Part shown: one piece after another, positions 8,896-18,054 of the stretch
Layout of the letters: the number at the start of each line of letters is the position of its first letter
Position numbering within the stretch: position 1 is the first letter of the stretch
Assembly: GCA_020444075.1 (NCBI GenBank)
Contig: JAHLLR010000019.1
Coordinates: forward strand, 1 to 64,000
DNA from: Deltaproteobacteria bacterium
GTDB taxonomy: Bacteria; Desulfobacterota; Desulfobacteria; Desulfobacterales; Desulfosarcinaceae
Reading direction: 5' to 3'
DNA length: 64,000 nt
Program-made: the position numbers and the translations under genes
Notes under the pieces: generated by a model
Databases searched by the model: none
Told to the model about the DNA's origin: nothing
Seen by the model: the letters and a program-made list of their open reading frames with translations, nothing else

Positions 8896-11673
8896 TTATC
8901 TGTTTTCCAGAATCAGCCCGGCGGGCAGGGCTTCACCGAAAATGGCGTCCTGTTCTTTCTGTTTTCGTGGAGAGGGTTTGGTGATGCGTGCCAGGGCAGC
9001 GGGAAAATCACCTGCTGATTCAATCCAATGGACAATCGCCTCGCAGGTCTCCGGAGCGATATCGCGCAATGGGTCGCCGGTTTTTCGACATAGCTGGGAG
9101 AGCATCTCAACCACGGGTTTAGGGTTCTTCCACGTCAAAGAGAGAATCGTCCGGACCCAGCCGGAGACCTCAGCCGATGGCGTCACCCGGTCGATGGAAC
9201 CGTAAAGCAGGTCCCGGGCACCGATGCGGGACAGTGCCCACAACAGTTGCGGGTGGGGCTTCCTGACGGTGAACTGGCTGACCAACTGGCGTCCCAGGGT
9301 TATTTTGTCCTTAACATGCAGGCGTTCCATATTGGCTGTTGCCATCCACATTTCCGTGAATTCCTGTCGAGGAATGCGCGATCCTTTTTTCAGTATCAGA
9401 AAGGGTGTTATATCCTGGAAAAACTGGCGTTGCTGTCCGGAGTTGAGACCGGCGGCCACCCGCCGCCACATGATCCACCATTCAGCGCGGACTTGCGGGG
9501 CAGTGGCGTGGATCGGCCCCTTTTTATAAAATTTCCAAAGTTTTTTGACGCGATGGAGATCAAAACCTTCTCCCATGCCGGGTCTCAGGCAATACCCAAG
9601 CAGGTTCATCCAGCGGCTTTCATCTTCGGCAGACAGCTTCCTTGCCGTTGCACCTTCGAGCAGGGTGTCGGCCAGGTTCCGCAGCAGGCTCAGCGGCCAC
9701 CGGTCCCGTGGGCAGCCAAGGACATCGCCAACATCGGACATCAAGCGGGGCAGCCGAGATTTGTCACGACCGGACGCAAAGGCTGATCGCACCACCTGTT
9801 GGGCCTGTTCTACCCGAGAAGCTTCGAAGATCTCTCCTTCAACCACCGCATCGGGCATGACCGCCCCGCGCAGTTGAAAACGCATCTGCCACCGGTGTGG
9901 TGAGTTCAAGGATTGGCACCAGATTTCAAGGGTGCCCACCTCGGTATAGCTGGCTTCCAGTCGAACGGGGATTTCGGACTGAACGCCCTTGTCCCCAAAC
10001 TGGATCACGGTGTTCAACGAGGGCAGAGCGGTAAGGGTTTCGTCTACGTCAACAAGATCTCCGCTGCGGTCGCCGGATCGGAAACTGGAACTGAAAAGGT
10101 CAAAGGCTACCGGCTGGTTGGTCAGGACCTTGAATACGCGGTCAGGCAGTGTGATGGCGCTGCCTTCTTCCAGGCCACGCTCCACAAGGCACACAGCCTG
10201 GTCTGCACCGTCGGTGTCATTCGAATCGGCAGTCACCACGCCAATATAGAAACTGCGGGGGCTGCCGCTGCCGACCCGGACACCGATGCCTGCCTTGACC
10301 ATCCCATAGTAGGCAGCGCCCAGGGATACGGCGAGGTCCATTTCATGGTTGTCAAGGCACAACGGGGCTGAATCACGGGAAAAACGATGGCGAACGGCCT
10401 CCTGGATTCGATCCTGAAGCACCTGTGCCTTCAGGGACCCGCCGTTGAAGAGGATCAGGTCGGGGCAGGGATCAACGGCTCCGATGGCGGCTTTTACATC
10501 CGCCCGGTGCCGATCCAGAAAACGGCCCAGGTGGCCGGTGATGGCGGTATCCGTTTCATAAGGAAGCCCCCATGAGGCATTTCCTTCCGGTTGATCCGTT
10601 GGTGCACAGGAACCGGAAAGCGGGAAAAATTGTTCCAGAACGATCGTTTCAATCTCCTGGCGGTTGATTTGGGCGGTCATGGTACCGGCAATCAGACTGG
10701 AACCGGTGCCCATCAAGGTAATCCGGCCGCTATCCGTCATGCCGCTCAAAATATTTTCTTTGATCTGACGACACTGGTGGCAAAGGGTTTTCCAGGCATC
10801 CCTGCCAAAGGCGGATGGAGATTTTCCCAGGCGGCGGGACACGCTGCGGGCGATGGCAAAATCCATATTGTCGCCCCCCAGAATCAGATGATCGCCCACG
10901 GCAATGCGCTCGAATCGGGGGCTGCCGTCTACCATCCGCAGGGAAATGAGGGTGAAATCCGTGGTGCCGCCGCCGACGTCGCACACCAGGATCAGTTGAT
11001 CGGCCGATACATGGTCGGGCCAGTCGTTTTCGTGACGGATCAACCAGCTGTAAAATGCAGCCAGCGGTTCTTCGAGCAGGATGACGTCGGGAAGGCCTGC
11101 CATGCGGGCCGCTTCCAGGGTGAGATCCCTGGCCACTTCGTCAAAAGAGGCGGGGATAGTGACGACCACCATCTGGTTCTCCAGATAGCGTTCCTCGTCA
11201 TCCTCCATGGCTACATTCCACGCTTTGCGAATGTGTTTGAGAAAGGCTGCAGAAGCGTGGACCGGCGAAACCTGGAAGACTTCGTTCCCGGCCCCCCAGG
11301 GCAAGATTCTGGCCCGGGTATCGACGCTTTTGTTGCACAGCCAGCTTTTAGCTGAAGAGACCAGTCGTGCCGGCACCCTGGCGCCATGGTCGCGGGCAAA
11401 GACCCCCACAAAATTTCGATCATCGCGACTGCGCTGATCGATGGTCCACGGGGCGGCCATGTCCTGATCGGCGATGTCATATTTACCGGGAATGTATAAA
11501 AATGAGGGGAGAACCGAATGGGGGGCGAATTCACCGGGGCCGGTCAGCTGGGGGACCGGAAATTTATGGATAGTGGGGCGGTCCTTCCCGGATGCCTCCA
11601 GTTCCACATAGGAAACCGAATTATTGGTGGTACCCAGATCGATGCCGATGACAAAGCGACTTTCCGAAATCAA
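8896..11673 (-). CDS. Hsp70-family chaperone with DUF3731 C-terminal region
   Basis: A 925-residue relative of DnaK. The actin-like ATPase region starts with VIGIDLGTTNNSVSYVE (phosphate 1) and includes VCDVGGGTTDFTL (phosphate 2) and a Pro-Leu-Ala-Ala motif (LEEPLAAFYSW). The remainder corresponds to the DUF3731 extension instead of the normal DnaK substrate domain and lid, making it about 290 residues longer than DnaK. Start codon is TTG at 11673 with GGGAG eight bases upstream. It is followed upstream by a DUF2760 gene, its usual partner. No DnaJ or GrpE lies adjacent. The protein should be cytosolic; its clients are unknown and it is distinct from the housekeeping DnaK. Confidence 0.9.
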   Translation of the reverse strand: MISESRFVIGIDLGTTNNSVSYVELEASGKDRPTIHKFPVPQLTGPGEFAPHSVLPSFLYIPGKYDIADQDMAAPWTIDQRSRDDRNFVGVFARDHGARVPARLVSSAKSWLCNKSVDTRARILPWGAGNEVFQVSPVHASAAFLKHIRKAWNVAMEDDEERYLENQMVVVTIPASFDEVARDLTLEAARMAGLPDVILLEEPLAAFYSWLIRHENDWPDHVSADQLILVCDVGGGTTDFTLISLRMVDGSPRFERIAVGDHLILGGDNMDFAIARSVSRRLGKSPSAFGRDAWKTLCHQCRQIKENILSGMTDSGRITLMGTGSSLIAGTMTAQINRQEIETIVLEQFFPLSGSCAPTDQPEGNASWGLPYETDTAITGHLGRFLDRHRADVKAAIGAVDPCPDLILFNGGSLKAQVLQDRIQEAVRHRFSRDSAPLCLDNHEMDLAVSLGAAYYGMVKAGIGVRVGSGSPRSFYIGVVTADSNDTDGADQAVCLVERGLEEGSAITLPDRVFKVLTNQPVAFDLFSSSFRSGDRSGDLVDVDETLTALPSLNTVIQFGDKGVQSEIPVRLEASYTEVGTLEIWCQSLNSPHRWQMRFQLRGAVMPDAVVEGEIFEASRVEQAQQVVRSAFASGRDKSRLPRLMSDVGDVLGCPRDRWPLSLLRNLADTLLEGATARKLSAEDESRWMNLLGYCLRPGMGEGFDLHRVKKLWKFYKKGPIHATAPQVRAEWWIMWRRVAAGLNSGQQRQFFQDITPFLILKKGSRIPRQEFTEMWMATANMERLHVKDKITLGRQLVSQFTVRKPHPQLLWALSRIGARDLLYGSIDRVTPSAEVSGWVRTILSLTWKNPKPVVEMLSQLCRKTGDPLRDIAPETCEAIVHWIESAGDFPAALARITKPSPRKQKEQDAIFGEALPAGLILENR

Positions 11674-11787
11674 GAATGACTCCCTTCAAGCTGGACAATG
11701 GTGATGGGCGTCGTAACGCCCCAACCACCATTATCGTAGTCGGTGGCCACGGGATCAAGCGGCCTCGCGGTGGAAGTTACTGAAAGA

Positions 11788-12480
11788 TTACTGGATCTCG
11801 ACTTCTGCGGGAGCGATGAGGTCCGGGTTCTCCGCCTCCGACAGTTTCGGCAGTGAAATAGACCGCAACTGCCATCCTCGATGACGCAAAATACCCGTAA
11901 AGGGGGGCTGGCCAACCACGTTGCCCACCAGCTTGACAGCATGCTGATCGAATCCGGGGGCGATCTCGACAGTCTGGCCTTCGGCCTGCTTCATGACCGG
12001 TTCCGGCGAAAGATAGCGGTCCACTGCTTTTCTGCAGTTTTCATGGATGCTGCGCACCGCAGCCCCGATCTGACCATCTTCATAAAGGGAAAGATCTTCC
12101 TGGAGAAAATCCATCAGCCTGCCTTCGCGCTGAAGCACGGAAAAAAGATGCACAAACAGTCGTTTCTCACGGTTTTCGCGTTTCTTCCGATCCGTTTCGG
12201 TTTCCTGGGGTGTTGCAGATGCCGTCTTTTGGATTTGCGGCGCCCCGGAATGGCGGTTGGCCAGTTGGGTCAGGGCGTTTTTCTGAAACATCCACTGTAG
12301 GATGCCGAAAAGGATCAGGAAGACGAACAGGGACGCATACTCCACAACGTTCAACGGTGTGCCCACGTCCCGGGATCGCCAGTAGAAACAGGCGACGATA
12401 CCAAACAGGAGTGTCGAAAAAAAAAGCGATTGAAAAAAGGAGCGCAAAGAAAAGGACTTCAGCACAAAAGAAAGTTTCAT
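11788..12480 (-). CDS. DUF2760 membrane-anchored protein
   Basis: A 230-residue protein with two hydrophobic segments near the N-terminus (about residues 14-32 and 45-62), a charged linker, and a C-terminal soluble domain. That domain has LFSVLQREGRLMDFLQEDL and a final block, VGNVVGQPPFTGILRHRGW, which are the conserved parts of DUF2760. DUF2760 proteins regularly neighbour the DUF3731-type Hsp70, as here (114 bases apart, same strand), and may tether that chaperone to the membrane. An AGGCGG site precedes the ATG at 12480; an alternative ATG at 12504 has no ribosome site. The function is not known. Confidence 0.85.
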   Translation of the reverse strand: MKLSFVLKSFSLRSFFQSLFFSTLLFGIVACFYWRSRDVGTPLNVVEYASLFVFLILFGILQWMFQKNALTQLANRHSGAPQIQKTASATPQETETDRKKRENREKRLFVHLFSVLQREGRLMDFLQEDLSLYEDGQIGAAVRSIHENCRKAVDRYLSPEPVMKQAEGQTVEIAPGFDQHAVKLVGNVVGQPPFTGILRHRGWQLRSISLPKLSEAENPDLIAPAEVEIQ

Positions 12481-12703
12481 CTGTCGGCCGCCTGTAAGGT
12501 TCATATCAATCGGGGAATTTTTCGGCCGCGCAAGTGAACGCCGGCGGCCTTGCCACGATAATCATATACCGGGTTTTGGCTTGTGAAGGCCTACGGGTTA
12601 TGCTAATCATACAGACAGAAAGATCAAGTGACGCATTGAAGACTGAATGGGCCGAAAAGGGCACTGACGGCACATGAATTACCGAATCGTATCATTGACA
12701 TCC

Positions 12704-12925
12704 ATGGCAAACAATTACAGACATCGTTTTGACTTTGATATCGGCTACCTGGTGAAGAGCCCCTGCCGGGAATGTATCGACCGGCATCTTTTTCCAGATT
12801 GCATGGATAACTGCATTTCGCTGGACAAGATCCGTAGGGTGCTGGCCAACAGCGTTTCCTGCTCACGATCCTATTCGTCCATGGAGTCCCATGCTATCTT
12901 TCAGGATTCCAGAGACGACAATTAG
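12704..12925 (+). CDS. Small cysteine-rich protein
   Basis: A 73-residue protein (83 residues if translation starts at ATG 12674). The centre reads CRECIDRHLFPDCMDNCISL, followed by a fifth cysteine in SVSCSRS, a spacing that could bind zinc or an iron-sulfur cluster. The N-terminus (NNYRHRFDFDIGYL) is hydrophilic, with no signal peptide. Neither start has a strong ribosome site, but the clustering of cysteines in a short stand-alone frame argues for a real gene. It stands between divergent DUF2760 and convergent fabH genes. No family is assigned. Confidence 0.55.
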   Translation: MANNYRHRFDFDIGYLVKSPCRECIDRHLFPDCMDNCISLDKIRRVLANSVSCSRSYSSMESHAIFQDSRDDN

Positions 12926-13002
12926 CCCCTCCCCAAACCGTTACCCGCCTCGTCCATTCTCCCGCACACAACGCTTCCATTCCGCTGTCCTGCTTCCGGC
13001 TT

Positions 13003-14013
13003 TTAAGCGGGAAACCGATAAAGCACCGCCCCCCAGGTGACACCGGCACCCAGCCCCAGAAACATGACCGTGCTGCCGGCGCCAAGGAGACCTTTTTCGA
13101 TAGCCTCATCCAGTGCCAGTGGAATGCTGGCGGCGGTGGTGTTTCCATAGCGTTGGATGTTGTTGTAAACTTTGGATTCCGGAAGATCCATGCTTTTGGC
13201 GAATGCCTGATTAATCCTCAAGTTGGCCTGATGGGGGATAAACAGGTCGACCGAATCCAAAGAGATGCCCGCTTTATTCAGCGCCTCTCCAGCTACTTCG
13301 GGAAGCCGTCGAACGGCATTCTTGAAAATATTCCTGCCGTCCATGGTTGGAAAATGTTTGCCTTCCTTTAACATTTTTTCATCCAGTCGTGGATTTTCAC
13401 GTGATGCCGGCGCGACGGTCATTAAGCTTTCGGCCAGAGATCCGTCGGCATGTACACAGGAAGCGAGAATACCTGCCTTGATATCGGTTTCCATGCGCTC
13501 TATGCAGACTGCCGCGGCGCCATCTCCGAAAATTACGGCTACATCCCGGCCCCTGGTTGAAATGTCCAGCCCGGTACTGTGCACCTCGGCACCCACCAGA
13601 AGCACACGCTTTGCCAGACTACTGCGTATGTAGGCGTCTGCGGTGGCCATGCCGTACAGGAAACCGGTGCACTGTTGGCGAATGTCCAGTGCCGGTGTGG
13701 ACGAAAGGCCAAGTTTATGGGCGAGCAGGCAACCCGAGCCGGGAAAAAAAAGATCAGGACTCAATGTGGCAAAAATGATCAGATCGATGTCTTCAGGCTC
13801 CCATCCGGCACGGCTCATGGCGATTTTTGAAGCTTCAAATCCTAGATCGGAGGCGCCGACGCCACCCTCTTCAGGAACCCAGTATCGCTGTTCAATGCCT
13901 GTGCGTTGAATGATCCATTCATTGGAGGTGTCCATCCACCGGGATAGATCTTCATTGGTGACTAGGCGTGAGGGCAAATAACGACCGGTTCCTTTAATAA
14001 TGGTTTTTTTCAT
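13003..14013 (-). CDS. fabH: 3-oxoacyl-ACP synthase III (KAS III)
   Basis: A 336-residue thiolase-fold enzyme that condenses acetyl-CoA or another acyl-CoA with malonyl-ACP to start fatty acid synthesis. The catalytic triad is visible: Cys115 in RQQCTGFLYG, His261 in IPHQANLRIN and Asn291 in YGNTTAASIP. The N-terminal NEWIIQRTGI motif and the C-terminal GLGAGVTWGA loop are also typical. An AAGGAG site lies before ATG 14013. The gene stands alone, away from plsX and fabD, so it may be one of several FabH paralogues, possibly one used for branched or unusual primers. The enzyme is cytosolic. Confidence 0.92.
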   Translation of the reverse strand: MKKTIIKGTGRYLPSRLVTNEDLSRWMDTSNEWIIQRTGIEQRYWVPEEGGVGASDLGFEASKIAMSRAGWEPEDIDLIIFATLSPDLFFPGSGCLLAHKLGLSSTPALDIRQQCTGFLYGMATADAYIRSSLAKRVLLVGAEVHSTGLDISTRGRDVAVIFGDGAAAVCIERMETDIKAGILASCVHADGSLAESLMTVAPASRENPRLDEKMLKEGKHFPTMDGRNIFKNAVRRLPEVAGEALNKAGISLDSVDLFIPHQANLRINQAFAKSMDLPESKVYNNIQRYGNTTAASIPLALDEAIEKGLLGAGSTVMFLGLGAGVTWGAVLYRFPA

Positions 14014-14387
14014 GGTTGTTTTCTCCTTGGTGCAACCCGATCCGGTTTAACGGCAGCCTTGTTTATACTGTTTAAGCGGCTGAAATATAACCTTGGTTAG
14101 AATAATGATCAAGAAATTTATCCGGTTATGGTTGTGTGTCGTATTTTTTTGAGTGTTTTGCCACCGGTCAGCGAAACGACCCAATATTGTGTTTAAAGGC
14201 CTATGCGGGGTTCAAAGATTTTCTGAAATAGCCGAAAACAGATAAAATCCTTAAGTTTGGTCGACATTCGGCGATATCTTTACTGAGATCGAATAACCGG
14301 GACGAAACCCAACGAGAATCCAGAAGAACCCGCCTGGGCGGAAATTGCTGGGTTTGATAATTCACATTATTACAACGAGTTGTGCCC
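14014..14387. other. Divergent intergenic region (fabH / acidic repeat protein)
   Basis: About 370 bases that must hold the two divergent promoters. The sequence is AT-richer than its flanks, especially at 14080-14160. A GC-rich inverted repeat (CCGCCTGGGCGG) occurs near 14330. I see no ORF with a ribosome site and no tRNA-like fold. Confidence 0.35.
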
Positions 14388-16889
14388 ATGAAAGGCAAAA
14401 CAAAAAATCCGTCCATCCAGAAAGACGAATCAACAGCTGCAGGTAAGGGTGTGGCAGAGATTGATTCGCCCGGAAAAGGCAGTCCCGCCAGTTCAGAGGA
14501 TATGAACGCAGAGGAACTGGCTGCATTCAAGAAAATCATGGGTGACATTGACAGCCAGGAAGAAGAAAAATTAAATGGCACCGCTGAAGCCTCCGGAAAT
14601 GAAGAAAAAGAGGATCCGGCGTTGACTGAGGATGAACTGGCCCAGCTCAACGGGGTCATCGAAACCATTAACAGCGAAAACGGTACCGATGAAGATTCGC
14701 CCGGTTCCACAATTAAAAAGGCTGCCCCCGCTGAGGACATCGGTGATGAAAGCCTGGACGAGGATCAGCAAAGGGCTTTTGAAAGTATCATGGCTCAGAT
14801 CGAAAGCGGTGGCGCGGGTAATTCTGATTCGGGAGAAGACGAAGGCAATACGTCCGGATCGGAAACAACGGATGATTTTACTGCCGAACTGGAAAAGGTG
14901 GTGAAAGAAGCCGACGTGGACGCAAAGGCTGCCCCTGCCGAAGCGAAAAATGATGAGTCAACGGATGATGAACTGGACCCGGATCAGCAACAGGCGCTCG
15001 ACAGCATCCTGGCCCAGATCAATGGCGATGACGCAGCTGATGAAAACACCGATGCCAAGCATGAAACGGGCATCGAGACGGAATCGGAAACCGTGGATGA
15101 TTTTACCGCCGAGTTAGAAAAGGTGGTTCAGGAAGCAGAGACCGTTGAGCATGACCCAATCCAAGAATCTGAATCTGCCGATTCGGATGATGTTCTCAAT
15201 GAGGACCAGCAGCAAGCCTTTGAAAGCATCATGGCTCAAATCGAAGGCGGAAATACAGAACCACCGGCACCGGCCCCCGCAAGTTCGGAGTCAGCGGGAC
15301 CCAAAGCGGAGGCAACCTCTGAGGATCGAGAGAAAAATCCAGTCAACCCGTTAAATGACGATGCTCATGAGAAATCACCGGCCATCTCCCATGATACCGG
15401 AGAAATTCTGACGGAATCTGCATCAACCCAAGAGGCGTCCCCTCTGCCGGAAGCGGCTGCCGGTGATCCGGTTTCGGACCCGGCTGCCGGCGAATCCTCA
15501 GAAAAAGCCATCGTTAACGATGAAAGGGTTGTCAGAAAAAAGGAAGATGGTGGTCTTGAGCACACGGACCGCCCCCGAACTTCATTGGAAGAAAAACCTC
15601 CGGCAAAAGACCCGTCCGTGGATCAGTTGTCTGCCACAAAGGCAACCCCGGACAATAGGCGGAACCCGCAAAAAACGCAGCCCCTGCGCGAAGCTAAAAA
15701 TTCCATCGGAGGCTGGCCAAAGAAAACCATTTTAGCAACGGTTGTCGCTATCCTTTTGCTTGCGCTGACCGGATATTTTTTCCGGATTCCCTCACGCATC
15801 GTCGATTCAGGAAGAATTTCCCCTGATGCAGACACTGGCCGTCAGGATACCGTGGTCGAAACCCATCCGGCAAATTCGGATCAGGAACCGGTGGCCGTTG
15901 TCCAAAATCCATCCGATCAATCGCGTCTCAAGATGGCTGCAGACAACCTGGACAGGCTGCGAAATGAACTCATCCAGAAGCGGTCGGAGATCGATGAATT
16001 GCGGACCTACTACCAGGCCGGAATCGATGCCGAAATTCAAGGAATCGTTGAAATAGTCCGAAAAACCGGCAAAGGCCCTGTCTCCTTAAATGCAGCGCTT
16101 GAAGATCCGCGCATCAGTCTGGGACTTTCGGCGATTCAACGGCGAGATGCCTATATAAAAAAGCTGGAAACCCCGATAAATGCGCTTTTCTGGGGTAGTG
16201 AAGAGTTGTTGTTTTTTTCCCGCAAGGCCGGCTTGCTGTCGCTGATGGCCGGTAAAACCAGCGATATTGACATCGATGGTTTCATTAAACAGGCAGACGA
16301 GATAAGAAAGGTCCATGGCAGCGCATTGGCCCAATTGAACATCGACTCCGTTTCGGCAACACCCCTGGCGCAGGAATCCATCTGGCAGGATATCGAAAAG
16401 CGCCTGCCAACGACAACGAGCAAGCCCGAACCGGACAACCTTGTCACAGATACCGACAACGCAGCCATCTGGAAAGATATCTGCGAGGGTGACTTTACCC
16501 GGAAAAACCAACTGACCGCGCTGTCACCGGAGTCTGCACGCTGCCTGGCCATGTGGAAAGGCAAGGATCTGTTTCTCAATGCATTGACCGACCTGTCACC
16601 TGATGTCGCCCGCCATCTGGCCGCTTGGGAAGGAGACTGGCTCGGTTTGAACGGCCTCAAGGAGTTGTCGCCCGAGGCCGCCGTTCACCTGTCCCGATGG
16701 AAGGGCAAAGGGCTTTCCTTGAACGGCCTTTCCCGTCTGTCACCCCGGGTGGTGGCCATTCTGTCCGAATGGCAGGGGGAGCAGATCGAACTGGTCAATG
16801 TGAAACACATGGCCCATTGGGAAAATCCAAAAACCCGACTGTTTCTTTCCGAAGATATGAAACGCAAGCACAGCGCCTTAAGGAAATAG
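14388..16889 (+). CDS. Large acidic membrane-anchored protein with two kinds of internal repeats
   Basis: An 833-residue protein in three parts. Residues 1-445 are very acidic and low in complexity. They carry at least three near-identical helical repeats of the form DEDQQxAFESIMAQI (coding bases about 14755, 14971 and 15196) and two weaker N-terminal versions, and also the sequence DDFTAELEKVV twice. Residues 446-466 form a single membrane helix after a basic patch (GGWPKKTIL). The rest (about 365 residues) is probably extracytoplasmic, with a coiled coil (about 505-535). It ends in four 24-residue leucine-rich-like repeats (LSPESARCLAMWKG and variants, bases 16520-16790). ATG 14388 is preferred over GTG 14382. 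It is co-transcribed with the next gene. No family name is known to me. Confidence 0.75.
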   Translation: MKGKTKNPSIQKDESTAAGKGVAEIDSPGKGSPASSEDMNAEELAAFKKIMGDIDSQEEEKLNGTAEASGNEEKEDPALTEDELAQLNGVIETINSENGTDEDSPGSTIKKAAPAEDIGDESLDEDQQRAFESIMAQIESGGAGNSDSGEDEGNTSGSETTDDFTAELEKVVKEADVDAKAAPAEAKNDESTDDELDPDQQQALDSILAQINGDDAADENTDAKHETGIETESETVDDFTAELEKVVQEAETVEHDPIQESESADSDDVLNEDQQQAFESIMAQIEGGNTEPPAPAPASSESAGPKAEATSEDREKNPVNPLNDDAHEKSPAISHDTGEILTESASTQEASPLPEAAAGDPVSDPAAGESSEKAIVNDERVVRKKEDGGLEHTDRPRTSLEEKPPAKDPSVDQLSATKATPDNRRNPQKTQPLREAKNSIGGWPKKTILATVVAILLLALTGYFFRIPSRIVDSGRISPDADTGRQDTVVETHPANSDQEPVAVVQNPSDQSRLKMAADNLDRLRNELIQKRSEIDELRTYYQAGIDAEIQGIVEIVRKTGKGPVSLNAALEDPRISLGLSAIQRRDAYIKKLETPINALFWGSEELLFFSRKAGLLSLMAGKTSDIDIDGFIKQADEIRKVHGSALAQLNIDSVSATPLAQESIWQDIEKRLPTTTSKPEPDNLVTDTDNAAIWKDICEGDFTRKNQLTALSPESARCLAMWKGKDLFLNALTDLSPDVARHLAAWEGDWLGLNGLKELSPEAAVHLSRWKGKGLSLNGLSRLSPRVVAILSEWQGEQIELVNVKHMAHWENPKTRLFLSEDMKRKHSALRK

Positions 16890-16892
16890 ACT

Positions 16893-17471
16893 GTGAAACC
16901 CACTATGATCATGCATCGAGCACTCATGTTTGTCATGGTTCTGGCCTTTCTGGTATCGCCCTCGACAGTGACGGCTAATAATAATGACGAAAAATTACGT
17001 CAGACCTTGGCAGATATTTCTTTGCTCAACAGCCATCTGGCCCAGCGAAAGACGGACGCTGACGGAATCAGGGAGGCACTGTCGGCAAGGCTGGAGGAAA
17101 TAAAAACAGAAGCCTGGCGTGAATGGCGGGAAAAAGGAATCAAAACCGATGCTGAAGCGTTAAAAAACCCGAGGCTTTTGTACGATTTGATGCTGATGGC
17201 CGAGATTCAGGCATACATCAGGCGATACACGCAAAAGATCGGCTATTATCGGGTGGCCTGCGACCGACTCAGTTATCTGTATCAGCAGGCAGACGATGAC
17301 CTGAAAATCGTCAACACTCTTTCCGGCATGAAAATCGATGCGTTGATATCCCAGGCCGAAAAGATCCTCGATGACTACCTTTCCGATGCCCAGACCCTTA
17401 TCATCCAGCCCGATAAACTGACCATTGATGCGCCGGAAAAAATCTGGGAAACCCTTAAAAAAAGCAGATGA
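16893..17471 (+). CDS. Secreted helical protein, partner of the acidic repeat protein
   Basis: A 192-residue protein with a clear Sec signal peptide (MKPTMIMHRALMFVMVLAF, cleavage expected after TVTA near residue 28). The mature part is hydrophilic and almost all helical, without cysteines, suggesting a periplasmic coiled-coil or helical-bundle protein. The GTG start at 16893 lies three bases after the stop of the large repeat protein and has AAGGAAA just upstream, so the two form an operon. The pair may act together at the cell envelope. I recognise no domain. Confidence 0.7.
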   Translation: MKPTMIMHRALMFVMVLAFLVSPSTVTANNNDEKLRQTLADISLLNSHLAQRKTDADGIREALSARLEEIKTEAWREWREKGIKTDAEALKNPRLLYDLMLMAEIQAYIRRYTQKIGYYRVACDRLSYLYQQADDDLKIVNTLSGMKIDALISQAEKILDDYLSDAQTLIIQPDKLTIDAPEKIWETLKKSR

Positions 17472-17491
17472 TCAATACTATCTGATGCCGG

Positions 17492-17953
17492 TTAACCGAC
17501 GGACGGCATCAACGCCCAGCGGATGACCGGGTTTTTCACTTCCGGAACACGATCAATGCAAAGGATGCCGCTGTTTTGCAGTTTAAAAACCGTCTGGTCA
17601 GGATCGCCGCACACCAGCAGGCCGACCAGCCGCTCCAAAAAGGGCAGATGCCCGACCAGCATCATGTTGCTGTCCAGGTCGAGGCTGCCCGCAAAAATGC
17701 CGACATCGTCCAGAGGATTCATGCCGGAACGCGGTTCCAGGCCATTTGCAGGCGATAGTACCGAGGCCATTATCTCGGCGGTTTCCCGGGCCCTTTTTTT
17801 ACCGCTGTGAACGATTCGGGAGACCTTCACCCGGTAACCGCTGGCCACAGCGGCCATGCGTTCGGTATCCAGTTTCCCGTCTGCTGACAGCCCCTTTTCG
17901 GGATCCTCGGTTTTTGTCAGGCTTTTTCCATGCTGAACCACATATAATGCCAT
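17492..17953 (-). CDS. sixA: SixA-like histidine phosphatase with QHG motif
   Basis: A 153-residue member of the histidine phosphatase (phosphoglycerate-mutase-like) superfamily, closest to SixA, which removes phosphate from histidine-phosphorylated proteins such as HPt domains. The phosphorylated His8 lies in VQHGKS, so the family's RHG motif is QHG. KKRARETAEIM and LVGHLPFLERLV carry the other conserved Arg and His. Size matches SixA. Start ATG 17953 has GAGG upstream; an alternative at 17974 adds seven residues. It is convergent with the secreted-protein gene. The changed Arg could lower activity or define a subfamily. Confidence 0.8.
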   Translation of the reverse strand: MALYVVQHGKSLTKTEDPEKGLSADGKLDTERMAAVASGYRVKVSRIVHSGKKRARETAEIMASVLSPANGLEPRSGMNPLDDVGIFAGSLDLDSNMMLVGHLPFLERLVGLLVCGDPDQTVFKLQNSGILCIDRVPEVKNPVIRWALMPSVG

Positions 17954-18054
17954 GATGCTGCCTCGGATTTTCAATAAAATTAAAGTTCAACCTGAAAACA
18001 GGGTCGTTTTATCCACAAGTCGATAATCCAACCCAACCAATCCAACCAACCATT

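Noticed and set aside
14201-14740. Ser-rich 179-codon minus-strand frame
   Set aside because: It is the antisense of the acidic repeat protein; codon pattern and lack of start support reject it.
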